From NCBI GenBank assembly GCA_902635975.1, contig CACPQC010000009.1:1-33368 (forward strand): a DNA stretch of 33,368 nucleotides. The letters run 5' to 3'. Shown piece after piece: positions 15,834-25,535 of the stretch. Each line of letters starts with the position of its first letter. Positions within the stretch are counted from its first letter, which is position 1. A model generated the notes under the pieces. The model saw only the letters and a program-made list of their open reading frames with translations, searched no databases and was not told where the DNA came from. The position numbers were made by a program, and so were the translations under genes. The stretch comes from an uncultured Pelagibacteraceae bacterium (GTDB taxonomy: Bacteria; Pseudomonadota; Alphaproteobacteria; Pelagibacterales; Pelagibacteraceae).

Positions 15834-18800
15834 TAGTTCTCTCTCCAAGAATCCCTGAATGATCTAAATTGTTTGTCGCTAGCCAATATTTGAACTAAAG
15901 TATCTTCTGTTGCATCTGGACCTGCAAGGTTTGCAAACATTCTTCCTCCAAAGACAACTAGTTTTGATAAAATACCAGCTCCCACTTCATAACAAGTTCC
16001 CTCCGTTACAGAGCTATCAATGTGAAGTGTATCTAATGAACCACATTCATCATCATAAGCACAAACATATGCAGTTCCAAGCTTACATGCGTTTCTATTT
16101 GGTTCATAGATCGGAAAATAAACTTTTCCTCTGTAAACAGTAGGAGCTGCCGAAGTTTTTCTAAATTTATTAACTGTAGTTGACAAAGGATTTGTATCAG
16201 GAGTTCCTAAATGAACTCTCCATGAATTTGTGTTATTTGTTATTTCACAGATTGGGTAAGTATCACCTGTTGTATTTTTACATAAAGTGCTTTGATCTAT
16301 TGTAGGAGTTATAGTGTTTGTTCCTATAATAGTAGCAGCATCAAAAACAAAGTTTGCGTTTCCACTTAGTAATGGTGGTGAAGATTTTGAAACAAAGTTT
16401 GGAAAATCACGGTCTCTAATACCATAAACAATGTTATCCATTTCGCTTTTACCATCCTCACCTACTGTTTCTGATATTCTATTGAAATTACCAGTTCCAC
16501 CAAATAGCCATAGGTTTCCTGAATCTCCTCCAATTCCAGCATCCAACTCAAAAAAACTATACCTTTTATTTTTAAAATTAGCTCCAAGTGTCATTATAGT
16601 TTGTTGTTCGTATAAAGTGCCCTCAGAAGTCAAATTTATTTTTGTAATTTTGCCCTCTAGGTCGTTAACATAAACTAGCGCACCTCGCCAATTAGCATTA
16701 GCTGCGTTCTTTGCTGTAATTACAACTGGTGTTGAGGGTACTGAGTTAGTAATTGGGCTTGCATTAGCAAATGTACCAGAGATACCCATTTTATAACCAT
16801 TTTCATCAGTATCTAATATCCTTAAAAAACCATTATTTTCAGTTTCTGAATATCCATACAAGCTTCCAGCTCTGTGATCTAATTCAACATTATCTGGGTC
16901 TACCTCTGCTCCTCCCTCTAAATCAACAATAAAGACACCTGAGCCTACACATTTAGTTCCTGAGCCCATTCCTCCACCCATAACTGCAACGTATCGATCG
17001 GTTAAAATATTACTATCTCCAGTTTTGTTCGGGATTCTAAAAATTCTTGGAGTAGACCATGTTTCACCTAATCCACTGTAATCGTAGGCTTTAGTGGCCA
17101 TGGCTTGACCCTCGCACGTTGTTTCTATTTTTATTTTATTTGAAGCAGTATCAGTTAATCCTTGATTAATAGTAACAGTTTTACCAAAATCAACTGTCAA
17201 AGTTGATCCTGAATATGTTGCTGTCACCCCAGTCATCGGTGTCCAATCATCGCTTATTAATTCCGAAATTGATAAAACTCCATCTTTAAGATTACCACTG
17301 CTATCTATAGCACTTGCTGGTAAATCTATATCAAAAGTAAATTCTTCACCGTTAAAACAGGTGGTTGCTCCATCGTCATAAGCTACATTTATAAATTTAT
17401 TAGGAGTAAAATCGCTATTAGATTTGCACTCTGCTTTTGCGTCTCGATTAGTGAAATAATCTACATCGTCATTTGGATCGTCAGGTGTGCCACCATCATC
17501 TGCAGGTCCTAGAGCTTTATCCGCAGTTTCAGCTAAAGAATAGATATCAGCCGCATGTTTGGCTTCTTTTGATTCTATCAATGTAGTTGTGGCTCTCTCA
17601 TATGGTAATCTAATTATTTTACCCTTATGGTCTATTCTTATAACTTCTTTATTATAAGAGTCGTTGAATATAGAGAACATATGTAGTGGCCCTGTTCCTG
17701 TTGTAGTTGTTCCTGTTGTAGTATCAGTAGTCCCAGCAGTAAGTGTTGGGTTAGTCACATCTAATACAGAGAACCCAGCGCCTCCACGACCGTAAGGCAC
17801 AAACAATAATGTTCGCCATGATTTTTGGGTCTGATATTTCGATCCATCTGCTTCAAGTCCAAAAATAAATGCATCATGTGCAACAGGTGATCCATCAACA
17901 CCAAATATTGCATTCGATCCTCCTGCTTTTTTACTCAATAAAAATTGTCCATCATAATTTGCGTTAATTAATAGTGGTAATTGAGCTGCGATCATTGGCG
18001 GTACAAATGCCCACTCTTCAGATCCGTTAGAAGCATTAATCGCATGTAGCATTCCACCATTTGAACCCGCATAAATAATTTGTGCTCTATTTTTATTATT
18101 TAATTTAAAATTTTGATAACCTTTACTTGCTCTCCAGTAAGCTTCTTCGTTGTTACCTTTAAAGTTTGTACTAGCGTTAGGTGGACCCACTTCAATTAGC
18201 TGTGAATGATAAATATCTGCCAGAATTGACTCTCGATCCTCAGTAATGTTACATTCGCCACTACCATCTGATCCGTTGTAATCAAAATAATCAACTCCCC
18301 TTACAAAATTAATTAGACCCTTAACGTCATCATCAATGCCATCCTCTACTCCTGGTGTATTTTTAATTCCACACGTTGATCCAGTATTATGATAATCTCT
18401 TACAACGTTACCTGTTGATTCAAATAATTCCTGTATTGGTAAAGCATTGTTCTCGTTCCAATTATTCCAGTTCCCAAGATAATTTGCGTCAGGGTAAATA
18501 TCGGTATCGATTGCTGTCCAAATATTTCTACCAGTTGATTTTTGAGCTTTAATTGAACGAGCAGCATCCCAGTTGCCAAATGGATTTGAGGGCGAGGTGT
18601 CATGTTTAACTTCGCCATCTACAATTGATTTTCTCAGTAAGTGTCCAGTCCATTCTCCATTAGCTTCATAAGTAAACTGAGCTTGATAAACAGATCCTCC
18701 TTCTTCAAGAGTTGCTGTAATTGATGGAGCTGAGAAAGATAATCTCTCAGCAATAATCTGTCTAATTTTTGATCCAATCTCTGTTTTTAAATCTTCAGGA

Positions 18801-20755
18801 GTATCAGCTCCAATAGCTCTTTCGCATCCTGTTTTATCTGAAAGTGGCTCAAAAGTGTATGGATCTGTAACATCCCAATAATTTCCAGGGCTCTTACAAG
18901 AGCCAGCTCTTGCTAACCTATCAAATATTGGCTTAGCAGATGTATTATAAGAACCACCATATCCAACCATAAGAGTTGTTACTTTATGCTCATCTTTTAA
19001 CCTTGCTAAAGTTCTGTAAGCTTCCCACCAATTTCTGATATAACCATCACTAATTACAATCACATAATTCAACTGACATGGTAAATTTGGATCTATGATA
19101 GGTGTGTCTCCTCTTAAATTTCCAAAATAATTATAAGCTATTTCCGCAAAAGAATTTCCATCTGTCCCCCATGCCATGCCAATGTTTGGTAAAACTTCGA
19201 GAATTTTATCAGCACCTTTTGGGCTTACTCCAACATTTAAACACCAATCATTTAAACAAGGATTCGATTTTCCATCTGGGTGAACTGGATCTCCATCCCA
19301 TCCACCTTCATTATACCAGCAAGCATTATGATAATGACAGTATTTTTCACCTCCTCCTCTTGCTGTTGACCACCAGGCCTTACCACCACGCCAATCTGTT
19401 GTTCCAGAGTTCCAATGCCCAAAACCAAAATTTGCTCCCGCTGTTAATGCGCTATCAGTTACGATAGCCTCAATCGCATCTTTTGCACCTTCAAATTTTG
19501 ATACTTTTGCTCCACCGTATCTTGCTCTCCATGCTGTATCTTTATCAGCATCGGTTAATTTATTTACATCAAATTTGTGAATGAATGAATTTCTATCACC
19601 CACTAAAACTCTTGAAGAGCTTGTAAAAATATTATTAGCAAAAGTAGAGCTCGATGCTTTTCCAGGCATATTAAACTCGACATTTGCAGCAGAAACTGTT
19701 CCTGGGTCTTGATTATCAAAGACAGAACCTGTTCCGTTTTTACCAATAGTTATATCTAAACTTGCTGTAAAATTTGTATGATTAACTGAAATTCTTTGAA
19801 GAACATGTGAGTTCTTACTTGTGGTATAGATCTTATTATTTACATCCCGAGAATATTTGATTGAATAAATATCTTTTATATCATCTGTATAAGAGTTTTG
19901 TACACTAGGGCTCTGTACTCTATTACGTCCAGTATTTATATAATAATCCCAATTACCATCGGTTGGACAATAAAGATTATTACCATCTTTTGATAACTCA
20001 AAACCGAATAGACTCTGACCTCTTGCTAAATAAATATAATCTCCGTTATTACTTATAGTCATAGACATAGCTTTGTTGCCCGCTAATGAGCTACCAAAAT
20101 ATTGTCCGTTATTTATAGAACATCTTTTTTGTGCACCAGTTGTTAAATTTTTGACATATAGTTTACCTTTTTTTCCACCCCCTTCATGAGTTCTACCTCC
20201 TACAAAAAGAATTTCTTCATTATCTATCTCTCTTATCTCTAACAGAGCTGGCATGGCAATTTTAGTTTTGTTAAATCCAATTACCTCAACACATACACCT
20301 GAGCTGTTAATTGCAACTATCTGTCCTCCACCTTGTGTTGAAAGACCGTAAACTACATCATTTGAGGTTACATCTCCTGCCCAACTTTTATTAACTTTAG
20401 AATTTGTACCGCAATCTGGGTCATTATTACTTCCTCTAAAATTTATTGCATTTTTTGCAAATGATACATCTCTAGCGCCATCTGCACTTAAAATTTTTGA
20501 AAAACCTCTACCGTTTTCAGCAAAAATGATATTGCCATCACTTAACTCTACCGCCCAGTCAATACCGTAAGTACCCATACCACCCGATACTATATTTCTC
20601 ATACTAACCGAACTATCTAATAGTATTAAAATATTAGCGGGAACATCTCCCTCTCCTGAACCAGGAGGGATTGGTTTGGTAAATGATTTTGGAATTATTA
20701 TTAAAAATAATATTAAGTTTAAGATGAGAGTTTTTATCAAAGTTTTAGTTTTCAT
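15830..20755 (-). CDS. pilY1: PilY1-like T4P tip adhesin/assembly factor with VWA domain
   Basis: 1641 aa, signal peptide, MIDAS motif LLDSSVSM, NYVIVISDGYIRNWW, and PilY1 core motifs IIYAGSNGGMLHAINASNGSEEWAFVPP and WRTLLFVPYGRGGAGFSVLDVTNP. Confidence 0.93.
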   Translation of the reverse strand: MKTKTLIKTLILNLILFLIIIPKSFTKPIPPGSGEGDVPANILILLDSSVSMRNIVSGGMGTYGIDWAVELSDGNIIFAENGRGFSKILSADGARDVSFAKNAINFRGSNNDPDCGTNSKVNKSWAGDVTSNDVVYGLSTQGGGQIVAINSSGVCVEVIGFNKTKIAMPALLEIREIDNEEILFVGGRTHEGGGKKGKLYVKNLTTGAQKRCSINNGQYFGSSLAGNKAMSMTISNNGDYIYLARGQSLFGFELSKDGNNLYCPTDGNWDYYINTGRNRVQSPSVQNSYTDDIKDIYSIKYSRDVNNKIYTTSKNSHVLQRISVNHTNFTASLDITIGKNGTGSVFDNQDPGTVSAANVEFNMPGKASSSTFANNIFTSSSRVLVGDRNSFIHKFDVNKLTDADKDTAWRARYGGAKVSKFEGAKDAIEAIVTDSALTAGANFGFGHWNSGTTDWRGGKAWWSTARGGGEKYCHYHNACWYNEGGWDGDPVHPDGKSNPCLNDWCLNVGVSPKGADKILEVLPNIGMAWGTDGNSFAEIAYNYFGNLRGDTPIIDPNLPCQLNYVIVISDGYIRNWWEAYRTLARLKDEHKVTTLMVGYGGSYNTSAKPIFDRLARAGSCKSPGNYWDVTDPYTFEPLSDKTGCERAIGADTPEDLKTEIGSKIRQIIAERLSFSAPSITATLEEGGSVYQAQFTYEANGEWTGHLLRKSIVDGEVKHDTSPSNPFGNWDAARSIKAQKSTGRNIWTAIDTDIYPDANYLGNWNNWNENNALPIQELFESTGNVVRDYHNTGSTCGIKNTPGVEDGIDDDVKGLINFVRGVDYFDYNGSDGSGECNITEDRESILADIYHSQLIEVGPPNASTNFKGNNEEAYWRASKGYQNFKLNNKNRAQIIYAGSNGGMLHAINASNGSEEWAFVPPMIAAQLPLLINANYDGQFLLSKKAGGSNAIFGVDGSPVAHDAFIFGLEADGSKYQTQKSWRTLLFVPYGRGGAGFSVLDVTNPTLTAGTTDTTTGTTTTGTGPLHMFSIFNDSYNKEVIRIDHKGKIIRLPYERATTTLIESKEAKHAADIYSLAETADKALGPADDGGTPDDPNDDVDYFTNRDAKAECKSNSDFTPNKFINVAYDDGATTCFNGEEFTFDIDLPASAIDSSGNLKDGVLSISELISDDWTPMTGVTATYSGSTLTVDFGKTVTINQGLTDTASNKIKIETTCEGQAMATKAYDYSGLGETWSTPRIFRIPNKTGDSNILTDRYVAVMGGGMGSGTKCVGSGVFIVDLEGGAEVDPDNVELDHRAGSLYGYSETENNGFLRILDTDENGYKMGISGTFANASPITNSVPSTPVVITAKNAANANWRGALVYVNDLEGKITKINLTSEGTLYEQQTIMTLGANFKNKRYSFFELDAGIGGDSGNLWLFGGTGNFNRISETVGEDGKSEMDNIVYGIRDRDFPNFVSKSSPPLLSGNANFVFDAATIIGTNTITPTIDQSTLCKNTTGDTYPICEITNNTNSWRVHLGTPDTNPLSTTVNKFRKTSAAPTVYRGKVYFPIYEPNRNACKLGTAYVCAYDDECGSLDTLHIDSSVTEGTCYEVGAGILSKLVVFGGRMFANLAGPDATEDTLVQILASDKQFRSFRDSWRENY

Positions 20756-21321
20756 TCGCTACCGTCTTCCATTAATACTTCAAAATATTGTGGTGAGGTG
20801 ACAGCTACACCCTCTATAATTTCACCACTATTAGATTTAATTTTATAATAATAAATTTGCTTACCCGCAATGTCCCAAAATTTATATCCGCCCCATTGAT
20901 TGCTTTCGGTATCTATTTGACCGAAATTTGTTTGAACATATTGATTTAATAAACCTTCTTTGCTCTGATCATTATTAGGACCATTTTGCACCTCTATCTC
21001 TACTGCTGCCACTCTATTATTTACCACGTAACCTTTTATAATTACTTCTCCAAAATCAATATCTGCACAAAACGCCTTCTTCTCTGTAACATGAACTGAT
21101 ACTGGCCCACCTATACCCTCTAATCCACTTGATTTAGATCTTGAAGTAGTACCGCCTGGTTGATTTGTTACATACGTGCTTTGATCATCTATGTTACCAA
21201 AAATATTCTCAATTGTGCTTTTGTCTGAACCTATTTCTATACTTAATAAATCACATGCCCATAAATTTTGAACTCTTAACAAAGAAAAAACCAACAAAAA
21301 TATAAAAAAAAATTTTTTCAT
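20752..21321 (-). CDS. Secreted protein of unknown function within the minor-pilin operon
   Basis: 189 aa with signal peptide; 4-bp overlap with pilY1. Confidence 0.75.
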   Translation of the reverse strand: MKKFFFIFLLVFSLLRVQNLWACDLLSIEIGSDKSTIENIFGNIDDQSTYVTNQPGGTTSRSKSSGLEGIGGPVSVHVTEKKAFCADIDFGEVIIKGYVVNNRVAAVEIEVQNGPNNDQSKEGLLNQYVQTNFGQIDTESNQWGGYKFWDIAGKQIYYYKIKSNSGEIIEGVAVTSPQYFEVLMEDGSE

Positions 21322-21346
21322 TTAATTCCGTATAATATCATTTTTT

Positions 21347-22021
21347 TTAACCTGGTAAAACCACTAAGCTTTCAAGTGGTATTATAACCCTATCATCATC
21401 ATAAATGCCACATGAATAAATTCTATAAGCAGTACCAGAGCTAATTACATCTACAGATCCTTGTGCAACACTTGATCCCGCTTCCTGAAATTCAGCCTTA
21501 CCTACATTAACCATAAAATATTCATAGGTATAATTATTTAGCAATCGTTCTTCTATATCTTTAAATTTTTCCTCTTTACCACTGGCGGATGCATAAACTT
21601 GATCAACAATAGGCTTTACAATTCTATAAAAGCTGCCACCTGTATGATGCGCAACTACATCTTCTAAGTTTATTATGTTTTTAAAGCTTCTATAACAAAC
21701 AGATGATGTATCTACCTTGACAGTATTTGAAGGAGGTATATTTTTAGTACTAGTATCAGTTATTGAACTTTCTAAGCCATCATCAATCGCTCTTCTTGGT
21801 AACCCTAAAAAAGTATTAACCAAAAACTTTTCAGCTTCCAACAATCCAGTCTCCGCAACATAAAATGCTTGTTGACTTAAATCATCATTATTATTGTCTC
21901 TATGATCACTGGATGAGAGTACAATTAAGGTTCCACCCATTAATGACATTGCTATCAATAAAACTAAAGATAAGATCAATGTAAATCCTTGAATATTTTT
22001 ATTTTTATTTTTATTCATCAT
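21347..22021 (-). CDS. pilX: Minor pilin PilX-like
   Basis: QGFTLILSLVLLIAMSLMGGTLIVLSSSDHRDNNNDDLSQQAFYVAETGLLEAEKFL: class III signal and PilX-type AETGL motif. Confidence 0.85.
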   Translation of the reverse strand: MMNKNKNKNIQGFTLILSLVLLIAMSLMGGTLIVLSSSDHRDNNNDDLSQQAFYVAETGLLEAEKFLVNTFLGLPRRAIDDGLESSITDTSTKNIPPSNTVKVDTSSVCYRSFKNIINLEDVVAHHTGGSFYRIVKPIVDQVYASASGKEEKFKDIEERLLNNYTYEYFMVNVGKAEFQEAGSSVAQGSVDVISSGTAYRIYSCGIYDDDRVIIPLESLVVLPG

Positions 22022-22962
22022 CCTCCGATATTCCTAGTATGAACACTTACAACAACATTATCTCTAAGATATTTGTCATCAAGTCCGACCCCGGTGTATC
22101 TATCTCTATTTAATGTTTTTAAAAATTTTTTTTGTTTAGGTTTGTTTTTAAAAAATTCTTTATTTGATCTAAATGTAAGCGACATATCAACTTGTCTAAT
22201 TTTATATAAACCTGCTCTATTATCATTATCTGGTAAAGGATAATCACCATCTTTCCATAAATGATGACCATTTTCATCAAATAATAAAAATTCCATATCA
22301 ACTAAATGTGATCTTACTTCTTGATTAGTATAGCACTCTTCGCAGCTGCTGGTCCAATTGCCCATTGGGGTCGTATCATTTTCTATCCAGCTTTCTTTAG
22401 TTTTATAAACGCCGTAATAATCGTTATCAGGATCTCCATCCTCACTTTTGATTGGCAATGCAAAATAAGTAATTTTATATCTTTTATATTGCTGAATTGG
22501 ATCATTTTTATCAAAATCACCATAGACAATGTGTATTAAATCACAGCAAGTATCTGTTGATCGATTTTTTGGAATTATTGGTGGTTCTGTACCTGGTGGT
22601 AATGTATCTGCAGCAGAATATCCCAAGATATCTCTTAGAACTATAATTGGGTCATGACTATCTATAATTCCTCTGTTGCTTTCTAACCCTGTCACATGTG
22701 TTAGGTTGTCTGCAAAAGGAATACCCTCATCATTTTTTCCATAATAATATTTGAAACCTGCTAATCTAATATCTTTCATCATCATTCCAACAATGTCTCT
22801 ACTCGAGCTACTTATCCTTGCTTTATCAGTTACTTGTTTATAACTGCTGTTTACAGCGGTGTAAGATGCAAACATTGCACCCATCATTAAGGCTGTAACA
22901 GCCACTCCCACTAGTAACTCAATGAGTGTAACTCCAGATATCTTATTCAATTTTCTATTCAT
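22018..22962 (-). CDS. pilW: Minor pilin PilW-like
   Basis: SGVTLIELLVGVAVTALMMGAMFASYTAVNSSYKQVTDKARISSSSRDIVGMMMKDIRLAGF. Confidence 0.88.
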   Translation of the reverse strand: MNRKLNKISGVTLIELLVGVAVTALMMGAMFASYTAVNSSYKQVTDKARISSSSRDIVGMMMKDIRLAGFKYYYGKNDEGIPFADNLTHVTGLESNRGIIDSHDPIIVLRDILGYSAADTLPPGTEPPIIPKNRSTDTCCDLIHIVYGDFDKNDPIQQYKRYKITYFALPIKSEDGDPDNDYYGVYKTKESWIENDTTPMGNWTSSCEECYTNQEVRSHLVDMEFLLFDENGHHLWKDGDYPLPDNDNRAGLYKIRQVDMSLTFRSNKEFFKNKPKQKKFLKTLNRDRYTGVGLDDKYLRDNVVVSVHTRNIGG

Positions 22963-23660
22963 TATTCTTTAAAAATATAGTCAGCTTGAAAATATAGTGA
23001 TCGTCTCTTATTGCCTCCGTTAGTATTAATCTCGACTCTCCCTATGTAAATTTCATCAAAAACAGTAGATGGACTTCCAGGCATACAGCCATCACCAGTA
23101 CAAATTTTATAAACCCTTACACTTTTGGTATCCCCGTCTGTATCACCGCTTGGATCTTGTCTACATTTTAAATAACGATCTTCTCCTAAAATAACTTCCC
23201 ATCTGTTCTTTTTATTTTCTGGGGCACCTTCAGTTGTGCTATTTTTATAAATATCGGTCATAGCTGCTTTATCAAAAATTGGACCTCCTAAGCCACTGCA
23301 AGAGTCATATTCAAGTGGACTCTCTTTTATATACTCTGCAAACTTTCTAACATTTTCGGGGCAAGCTGATCCATCTAACGCCACTGTCTGACCATAATCA
23401 TTAATGGAACACTGTTTAGAGGCAGGATTAGTGTTTGCTGTTTGATCTCGGGATCCAATCATATCCTCTGCCACCATACTAGTAATATAATTAATTTTTG
23501 TTCTCTCAGCAGAGACATCAATTGAATTAACAGAGTAATTTACTAGTTGAAATACTGCAACAAAACCTATCGCAACAATTGCGGTTGATACTAAAGCCTC
23601 TACTAAACTTATACCTTTTTGTAATTTTTTTTTAGTAAAATTTGTCATTGTGCTACCCAA
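22962..23660 (-). CDS. pilV: Minor pilin PilV-like
   Basis: KGISLVEALVSTAIVAIGFVAVFQLVNYSVNS; operon position. Confidence 0.85.
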   Translation of the reverse strand: MGSTMTNFTKKKLQKGISLVEALVSTAIVAIGFVAVFQLVNYSVNSIDVSAERTKINYITSMVAEDMIGSRDQTANTNPASKQCSINDYGQTVALDGSACPENVRKFAEYIKESPLEYDSCSGLGGPIFDKAAMTDIYKNSTTEGAPENKKNRWEVILGEDRYLKCRQDPSGDTDGDTKSVRVYKICTGDGCMPGSPSTVFDEIYIGRVEINTNGGNKRRSLYFQADYIFKE

Positions 23661-24397
23661 TCATTAGCCCATTTGTATAAATTAATACTGCCAAATCTAC
23701 TCCAATTTACACGAAAAAAATTCACTTGCATAGGATCAGCTAGACCCTCCTTTTTACAATAGGTTCCTGGGCTTGTTTCAGTAGAATCTTCAGGTAATTT
23801 TTTTTGACAAATATAAAGGTTTTCAAAAAGTTTAAATCCAGCAGAACTAACCTCATAAAACTGGTCACTTACACTGTAGTATGTACCATCTTTCGAAAAG
23901 CATATACTACTACCAGCATCTGGTATTCGATTATTTTCATCACTACCATTGTTTGCTATGGCCATTAAAACTTTTGTCTCATCGATTCTAATTTGTTGAA
24001 CAGATAATTCATCACTAGTTGCGCCCTCATCATCCCAATTTATATCCATAGAACATCTTGTAGTAAACTCATGAAAATCTTTTTTTGTTGTACCATCCCA
24101 TTTATCTCTAACCAAGTCAGTAAATCTAGTTAACTTCAAGCCATTAGTTTCTAAAACTATTTCATTTCCATCTCTATAAATATCGACTTGTACAAAGCTA
24201 TATTGTCCTCTTTGGACTTGTGAAAAAATACTTCTCATCATGGAAGCAACTTTCGTAGCTTGGGATCTAACGTCTCTTTCCGCTTGCCATTTCAAAAATG
24301 GTTTAAAACCAATAGCTGACATTGCACCTATAATGGCGATGACGACAATTAATTCTAAAAGTGAAAATCCTTTAACTTTCTTTACCTGCATTTGCAT
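23645..24397 (-). CDS. fimT: Minor pilin FimT/GspH-like
   Basis: KGFSLLELIVVIAIIGAMSAIGFKPFLKWQAERDVRSQATKVASMMR; start probably internal (24397 or 24391), reducing the overlap with pilT. Confidence 0.85.
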   Translation of the reverse strand: MQMQVKKVKGFSLLELIVVIAIIGAMSAIGFKPFLKWQAERDVRSQATKVASMMRSIFSQVQRGQYSFVQVDIYRDGNEIVLETNGLKLTRFTDLVRDKWDGTTKKDFHEFTTRCSMDINWDDEGATSDELSVQQIRIDETKVLMAIANNGSDENNRIPDAGSSICFSKDGTYYSVSDQFYEVSSAGFKLFENLYICQKKLPEDSTETSPGTYCKKEGLADPMQVNFFRVNWSRFGSINLYKWANDWVAQ

Positions 24398-25385
24398 CAA
24401 TCTTTCCAGCTGCAACAAGGTTCTCTAAAGATTTAGACATAGTAACCATACCATCTTTAACAGCGGTCTGCATGATACTTGGTATTTGATGTATTTTTGC
24501 TTCTCTAATTAAGTTTTGAATAGGAGCAGTACATTTCATTATTTCAAAAGCACCGACACGACCTTGGCCATCTTTTGTTTTTAATAATCTTTGAGTTACC
24601 ACCATCTTTAAAGATGTTGATAATTGAGCACGAATTTGAGCTTGTTGCTCAGGTGGAAACACGTCAATAATTCTATTTATAGTATTAGGCGCTCCACTTG
24701 TATGCAAAGTTCCAAAAACTAAATGACCTGTTTCTGCTGCAGTTAATGCAAGTGAAACTGTTTCTAAATCTCTCATCTCACCAACTAAAATTACATCAGG
24801 ATCTTCTCTAAGTGCAGCTTTAAGTGCAGTTGCAAAAGTTTGTGTTTGTTTACCAACTTCTCTATGTGAAACTATACTTTTAGCATCAGTGTGAATAAAT
24901 TCTACTGGATCTTCAACAGTGATAATATTTGCAGTTCTTGTTCTATTAATTTCATTAACAATTGCTGCAAGTGTTGTAGATTTTCCTGAACCCGTTGGCC
25001 CCGTTACCAGCACTAAACCTTTGTGCATATCAATAATATCATATAAAGCATCTGGAAGATCAAACTGTCCCATCTCTGGTATTTTGCTTTCAACTCTTCT
25101 CAAGACTGCAGCTGGACCATTTAAAGTTTTATAAAAATTTGCTCTAAACCTTAATCCACTAATTGTGACAGAAGAGTCTAGCTCATGAGTATTCTGAAAT
25201 TTTTTCGTCTCAACCTCATTACAATTTGTTGTCATTAAATCTATTAGATCTTGAGGTTTTACCAATACCTCCTTAACCATAATAATTTCACCAGTTTGTC
25301 TATAAGCTAATGGAGAGCCACTTCGAATATGAAAATCTGAAATTTTTTTATTATTCTTTGCTAATTCTTCTAATTTTTCAAACAT
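24372..25385 (-). CDS. pilT: T4P retraction ATPase PilT
   Basis: DFHIRSGSPLAYRQTGEI, GPTGSGKSTTLAAIVNEIN, ALREDPDVILVGEMRDLETVSLALTAAETGHLVFGTLHTSGAPNTINRIIDVFP. Confidence 0.96.
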   Translation of the reverse strand: MFEKLEELAKNNKKISDFHIRSGSPLAYRQTGEIIMVKEVLVKPQDLIDLMTTNCNEVETKKFQNTHELDSSVTISGLRFRANFYKTLNGPAAVLRRVESKIPEMGQFDLPDALYDIIDMHKGLVLVTGPTGSGKSTTLAAIVNEINRTRTANIITVEDPVEFIHTDAKSIVSHREVGKQTQTFATALKAALREDPDVILVGEMRDLETVSLALTAAETGHLVFGTLHTSGAPNTINRIIDVFPPEQQAQIRAQLSTSLKMVVTQRLLKTKDGQGRVGAFEIMKCTAPIQNLIREAKIHQIPSIMQTAVKDGMVTMSKSLENLVAAGKIDANAGKES

Positions 25386-25535
25386 AAAAATTTATAAATA
25401 TAGTTTAATTGATATCATATTTTTTAATAGATATCCTAGTCCGTAAAATGCCCAATATGGTCTAAATCCTTATTTTTAGACGTTGTTTTGCATTTTTGAT
25501 ATGGTGAATAATCCAATAATAATTTAAATAAGCTC

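Noticed and set aside
15910-16143. + strand ORFs antisense to pilY1 (also 16431..16673 and 19102..19467)
   Set aside because: Low-complexity antisense translations of a long well-supported CDS.
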